Under the pieces are notes generated by a model. The model was not told where the DNA came from. It did no database searches and saw only the letters and a program-made list of their open reading frames with translations. This document shows, one piece after another, positions 31,872 to 34,713 of a DNA stretch of 34,713 nucleotides. The stretch is from Flavobacteriaceae bacterium. GTDB taxonomy: Bacteria; Bacteroidota; Bacteroidia; Flavobacteriales; Flavobacteriaceae. A program made the translations under genes and the position numbers. The first letter of the stretch is position 1; each line of letters opens with the position of its first letter. The DNA is taken from contig JABDIV010000056.1 of assembly GCA_013003555.1 (NCBI GenBank), forward strand, positions 67,384 through 102,096, given 5' to 3'.

Positions 31872-32645
31872 TTAAAGTCGTATGTTGAAATGTTCTTTGG
31901 CCTGTTCTTTCCTAAAAAATACCAGCCCCCAGAAAAAGGTGTCGATACTTACCCGAACGCACTTATCAGCCATTATTTCTGCCCAGGCTTCCTGCATGCC
32001 TTTAGACCAGTTTATATCATCGAAAATGATCACCGAATCATTGTGCACAAGATCTTTCATCCTTTTAAAATATCCAACAGTGGACTCTTTCTGGTGGTTG
32101 CCGTCAATGAATATCAAATCATATTTTTCGGGTTCCAGATTATCCAGGACCTCATCGAAATCCCCGGTTAGAATATTCACGTATTTAGCAGCCTGACCAG
32201 ACAGTTGGTCACGGGTGTAAGCCGATAAGTTCGGGCATCCTTCAATAGTTTTGATCCTGGCTTCTGGGTTTCCCAGGCTCATCGCATGGCTGGCTATACC
32301 CAGTGAGGTACCCAGTTCGAGAATGTTTTGAGCCTTAAAATGACGCACAAGACGAAACAGTAATTGCGTCCTGCGAGCCGTGCTACCCGCATTTTTGGCA
32401 ATATCCTTGACCGCCCTTTGCTTACTTTTTAGGATGTGGGATCCGGGTCCGAGATCGGTTATCTCTAAAACGGTATTATCTCGCCTTACAGACTCCCTGT
32501 AAGCCTTCAACTGAGCATATTCCGGGTAGGGTTTTCTATCCTTGAAACACTGATTTACCAATTCATAAACAAATGGCGAATGTATTCCATGTTGGTTGGT
32601 TGAGCGGAGCAGAAACCGCAGATATGCCAGGAGCAATCGCCTCAT
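31872..32645 (-). CDS. Class I SAM-dependent methyltransferase
   Basis: This 257-residue protein has an N-terminal helical part (FLLRSTNQHGIHSPFVYELVNQC), common in this Bacteroidota group, then a Rossmann methyltransferase domain. The SAM-binding motif I is ILELGTSLGIASHAM near residue 110, an acidic strand-2 end (IKTIEGC) lies near 135, LIFIDGNHQKEST near 180 follows, then VIIFDDINWSKGM near 205. The IDGNHQ and DDI motifs are like those of O-methyltransferases of the Methyltransf_24 kind. The substrate is unknown. It overlaps the upstream ABC-F gene by 4 bases, so it belongs to its operon. Confidence 0.87.
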   Translation of the reverse strand: MRRLLLAYLRFLLRSTNQHGIHSPFVYELVNQCFKDRKPYPEYAQLKAYRESVRRDNTVLEITDLGPGSHILKSKQRAVKDIAKNAGSTARRTQLLFRLVRHFKAQNILELGTSLGIASHAMSLGNPEARIKTIEGCPNLSAYTRDQLSGQAAKYVNILTGDFDEVLDNLEPEKYDLIFIDGNHQKESTVGYFKRMKDLVHNDSVIIFDDINWSKGMQEAWAEIMADKCVRVSIDTFFWGLVFFRKEQAKEHFNIRL

Positions 32646-34498
32646 GCTTCGTTTTTTTCCTGTAATTCAAGCCAACGCATTTCAGCCAGTTCCAACTCGG
32701 TTATGATCTCACCTAACTCGTCAGAAAGTTCGGTGATCTCGACAGAAGTCAAGCCACCCTCATGAAATTGTTTTTCGATCTCCTTTTTTCGTTTCTCCAG
32801 CTTCGGGATCTTAATATCGAGATCGTTGAGTTCCTGCTGCTCGTGGTAGGATAACTTTTTCTTATCCTTTTTCCAGGATGCTTTTGGTTTATCGGTCTCC
32901 GATTCCATATTTCGTGAACGCTGATCTTCAAATTCTCGGAAATCACTGTAGTTACCGGGGAAGTCTTCAATAATGCCATTCCCTCTAAATACGAACAGAT
33001 GATCGATGATCTTATCCATGAAGTAGCGGTCGTGAGACACCACAATCACAACTCCCGGGAAATCCATAAGGAAGGACTCTAAAATATTAAGGGTTATAAT
33101 GTCGAGATCATTTGTGGGCTCATCAAGGATAAGCACATTCGGGTTCTGAATGAGAACGGTGCATAAATACAGGCGTTTTTGTTCACCGCCGCTAAGTTTT
33201 TCAACATAATCATACTGTTGGTTGCGATCGAAGAGGAAGCGTTCCAATAGTTGCTGGGCGCTGATCTGCCTGCCCTTTTTTAAGGGGATGTAATCACCAT
33301 ACTCACGAATGACATCGATGACCTTCTGTCCCGGATTGATATCGAGTCCGTCCTGGGTGTAATAGCCAAATTTCACGGTTTCACCTATTACTACTTTTCC
33401 TGAATCAGGCTTTAAGGCCTCGGATATGATATTCAGAAAAGTTGATTTACCGCTACCATTCTTACCGATGAGGCCCAGGCGTTCCCCTTTCTGGAAGACA
33501 TAATCGAAACGATCGAGAAGCACCAGGTCGTCATATCGCTTGGAGATCTTATGCAGCTCGATGATCTTGCTGCCCAGGCGTTCCATATTTATTTCGAGTT
33601 GAATCTCGTGAGACTGTCGCCGTTGGGAGGCCCTTGCCTTAATGTCTTTAAAATCATCGATCCTTGCTTTCGACTTCCCTGTTCTTGCCTTGGGTTGCCG
33701 TCGCATCCATTCGAGTTCTTTCTTGAATAACTGTTTGGTCTTTTGAAGTTCAATGGCCTGCAGTTCTTCTCGGATGGCTTTTTGATCGAGAAAATAGGAA
33801 TAATTGCCTTTATACGAATACAATTTCCCTTCATCCAGTTCGATTATCACATCACAGACGCGTTCCAGAAAATAGCGGTCATGTGTCACCATAAAGACGG
33901 TCAGTTTAGCATGAAGCAGAAAATCTTCAAGCCATTCGATCATATGAAGATCGAGGTGGTTGGTCGGTTCGTCAAGGATGATAAGGTCGGGTTTTGAAAT
34001 AAGCGCATGGGCCAGTGCCAGCCGGCGGCGTTGGCCACCCGATAAATGCTTTACTTTTTGATTGAGATCCTGCAGTTCGAGCTTGAACAGGATCTGCTTG
34101 TATTGGGTTTCGAAGTCCCATGCCTGGTGCCTGTCCATGGCATCAAAGGCCTTTTGATATTCAAGGTCGTCCTCCGGGTTTTCAAGGGCTTTGTGGTAGC
34201 GTTGAATGGTTTCCAGAACCTGGTGGGTGTCGGCAAAAATACTTTCCTCAATTGTGAGGTTCAGATCCAGGATCGGGTTTTGCTCAACGAAGGCCACGTT
34301 CAGTCCTTTGCGCCAGATGACCTGGCCACTATCGGGTTGATCAGATCCCGCCAGGATATTAAGGATGGTGGTTTTTCCGGTTCCGTTACGTGCTACCAGG
34401 GCTACTTTTTGATGCTGATGAATGCTAAAACTCAGCCCTTCAAACAGGACCCGTTCGCCAAAGGATTTGGAAATATTTTCAACATTCAGAAGATTCAA
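32642..34498 (-). CDS. ABC-F family ATP-binding protein (Uup-like)
   Basis: This 618-residue soluble protein has two ABC ATPase domains and no membrane helices. Domain 1 has ARNGTGKTTILN and LSGGQRRRLALAHALISKPDLIILDEPTNHLDL; domain 2 has GKNGSGKSTFLN and LSGGEQKRLYLCTVLIQNPNVLILDEPTNDLD. A linker rich in Arg/Lys (RRQPKARTGKSKARI) joins them, and a C-terminal coiled coil (residues about 545-618) is as in Uup. ABC-F proteins act on the ribosome in translation quality control or antibiotic resistance. The start is TTG 34498; a stop codon lies directly upstream in frame. Confidence 0.92.
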   Translation of the reverse strand: MNLLNVENISKSFGERVLFEGLSFSIHQHQKVALVARNGTGKTTILNILAGSDQPDSGQVIWRKGLNVAFVEQNPILDLNLTIEESIFADTHQVLETIQRYHKALENPEDDLEYQKAFDAMDRHQAWDFETQYKQILFKLELQDLNQKVKHLSGGQRRRLALAHALISKPDLIILDEPTNHLDLHMIEWLEDFLLHAKLTVFMVTHDRYFLERVCDVIIELDEGKLYSYKGNYSYFLDQKAIREELQAIELQKTKQLFKKELEWMRRQPKARTGKSKARIDDFKDIKARASQRRQSHEIQLEINMERLGSKIIELHKISKRYDDLVLLDRFDYVFQKGERLGLIGKNGSGKSTFLNIISEALKPDSGKVVIGETVKFGYYTQDGLDINPGQKVIDVIREYGDYIPLKKGRQISAQQLLERFLFDRNQQYDYVEKLSGGEQKRLYLCTVLIQNPNVLILDEPTNDLDIITLNILESFLMDFPGVVIVVSHDRYFMDKIIDHLFVFRGNGIIEDFPGNYSDFREFEDQRSRNMESETDKPKASWKKDKKKLSYHEQQELNDLDIKIPKLEKRKKEIEKQFHEGGLTSVEITELSDELGEIITELELAEMRWLELQEKNEA

Positions 34499-34631
34499 AC
34501 CATCGGATTTTCAGCATGTAAAAGTAACGACAATTGATCATTAAAAAGGTACGTCCTAACAATAATTTGGGAGCTAACCAGTTATTACAACAAATTGTTA
34601 ATAAGCCATTTTAAGCGATTTTCAAATGGGT

Positions 34632-34660
34632 TTGAAATGTGAAAAAATTATGTAGATTTG
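34632..34660 (+). promoter_or_regulatory. Promoter of the gene at 34684
   Basis: TTG (34632-34634), an 18-base spacer, then TAGATTTG (34653-34660): a full -33/-7 match to the Bacteroidota pattern, 23 bases upstream of the ATG. Confidence 0.7.
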
Positions 34661-34683
34661 TGAAACATCAAATGCGCCTCAAT

Positions 34684-34713
34684 ATGAAGGGATTAATACT
34701 TGTCGTTGGCATT
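34684..34713 (+). CDS. 5' end of a gene cut by the window edge
   Basis: ATG 34684 opens MKGLILVVGI, ten codons before the window ends, preceded by a good promoter. The basic residue followed by a hydrophobic run could be the start of a signal peptide, a membrane helix or a nucleotide-binding Rossmann strand; ten residues cannot decide. Confidence 0.6.
   Translation, partial: MKGLILVVGI

Overview
The window is chromosomal DNA from a member of the Bacteroidota, most likely a marine-type Flavobacteriaceae. The evidence is: two secreted proteins with a C-terminal type IX secretion (T9SS type A) sorting domain; a SecA of about 1,117 residues without the C-terminal zinc motif; flavobacterial families (DUF5606, DUF2911, DUF2795, a COX15-type heme A synthase); the Bacteroidota -7 promoter box TAnnTTTG in front of many genes; little Shine-Dalgarno signal; and several TTG/GTG starts. 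I saw no rRNA, tRNA, CRISPR array, insertion sequence or phage genes.

Layout. 1-336: start of an ABC-2 type ATPase running off the left edge. 435-1493: an unrecognised protein with divergent kinase-fold motifs. 1497-5960 (minus): a likely operon of polysaccharide pyruvyl transferase, t6A synthase (Sua5/YrdC), CCA-type nucleotidyltransferase with HD domain, heme A synthase and a pRiA4b ORF-3-like protein. 6019-10209: LPS-core-like genes, with a GT2 and a WaaP/Kdo-kinase-like protein on plus, and dapD, a GT9 heptosyltransferase and a WaaE-like GT2 on minus. 10210-11011: an 800-base gene-free stretch holding three tandem modules that each look like a small structured RNA ending in an intrinsic terminator. 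11012-13990: ruvX, two paralogous secreted T9SS proteins, def and DUF5606. 14305-16489: MATE exporter, a small acidic protein and a PAP2 phosphatase. 16476-21096 (minus): GT39, GT2 (DPM1-like), a seven-helix Lab_N protein and a second GT39, a coherent lipid-linked sugar module. 21250-23818: NAD-dependent epimerase, meaB and a DUF2911 protein. 23983-26731: ECF sigma factor, anti-sigma-like membrane protein and a repeat-rich secreted protein. 26728-31674: four-helix membrane protein, secA, DUF2795 protein and PduO-type cobalamin adenosyltransferase. 31658-34498: a 56-residue membrane protein, a methyltransferase and an ABC-F ATPase. 34684 onward: the first ten codons of a gene on plus.

How it fits together. 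Much of the window is envelope biology: LPS core assembly and phosphorylation, polyprenyl-linked sugar synthesis and transfer, Sec and T9SS export, and a sigma/anti-sigma envelope operon. MeaB and the cobalamin adenosyltransferase both point to a B12-dependent methylmalonyl-CoA mutase elsewhere in the genome.

The most novel item is the 10287-10984 array. A two-part element, GTGACC-N14-GTGTC (GGGTC in one copy) with an exact 20-base offset, precedes each of the three RNA-like modules and recurs in front of the second secreted-protein gene (12204-12228). This suggests a small regulon of three noncoding RNAs plus a secreted protein under one regulator. Second-tier items are the kinase-fold protein at 435, the 3+1+3 Lab_N protein at 18091 as a candidate lipid-linked-sugar flippase, and the paired TTGCA/TGCAA dyads upstream of the MATE gene.
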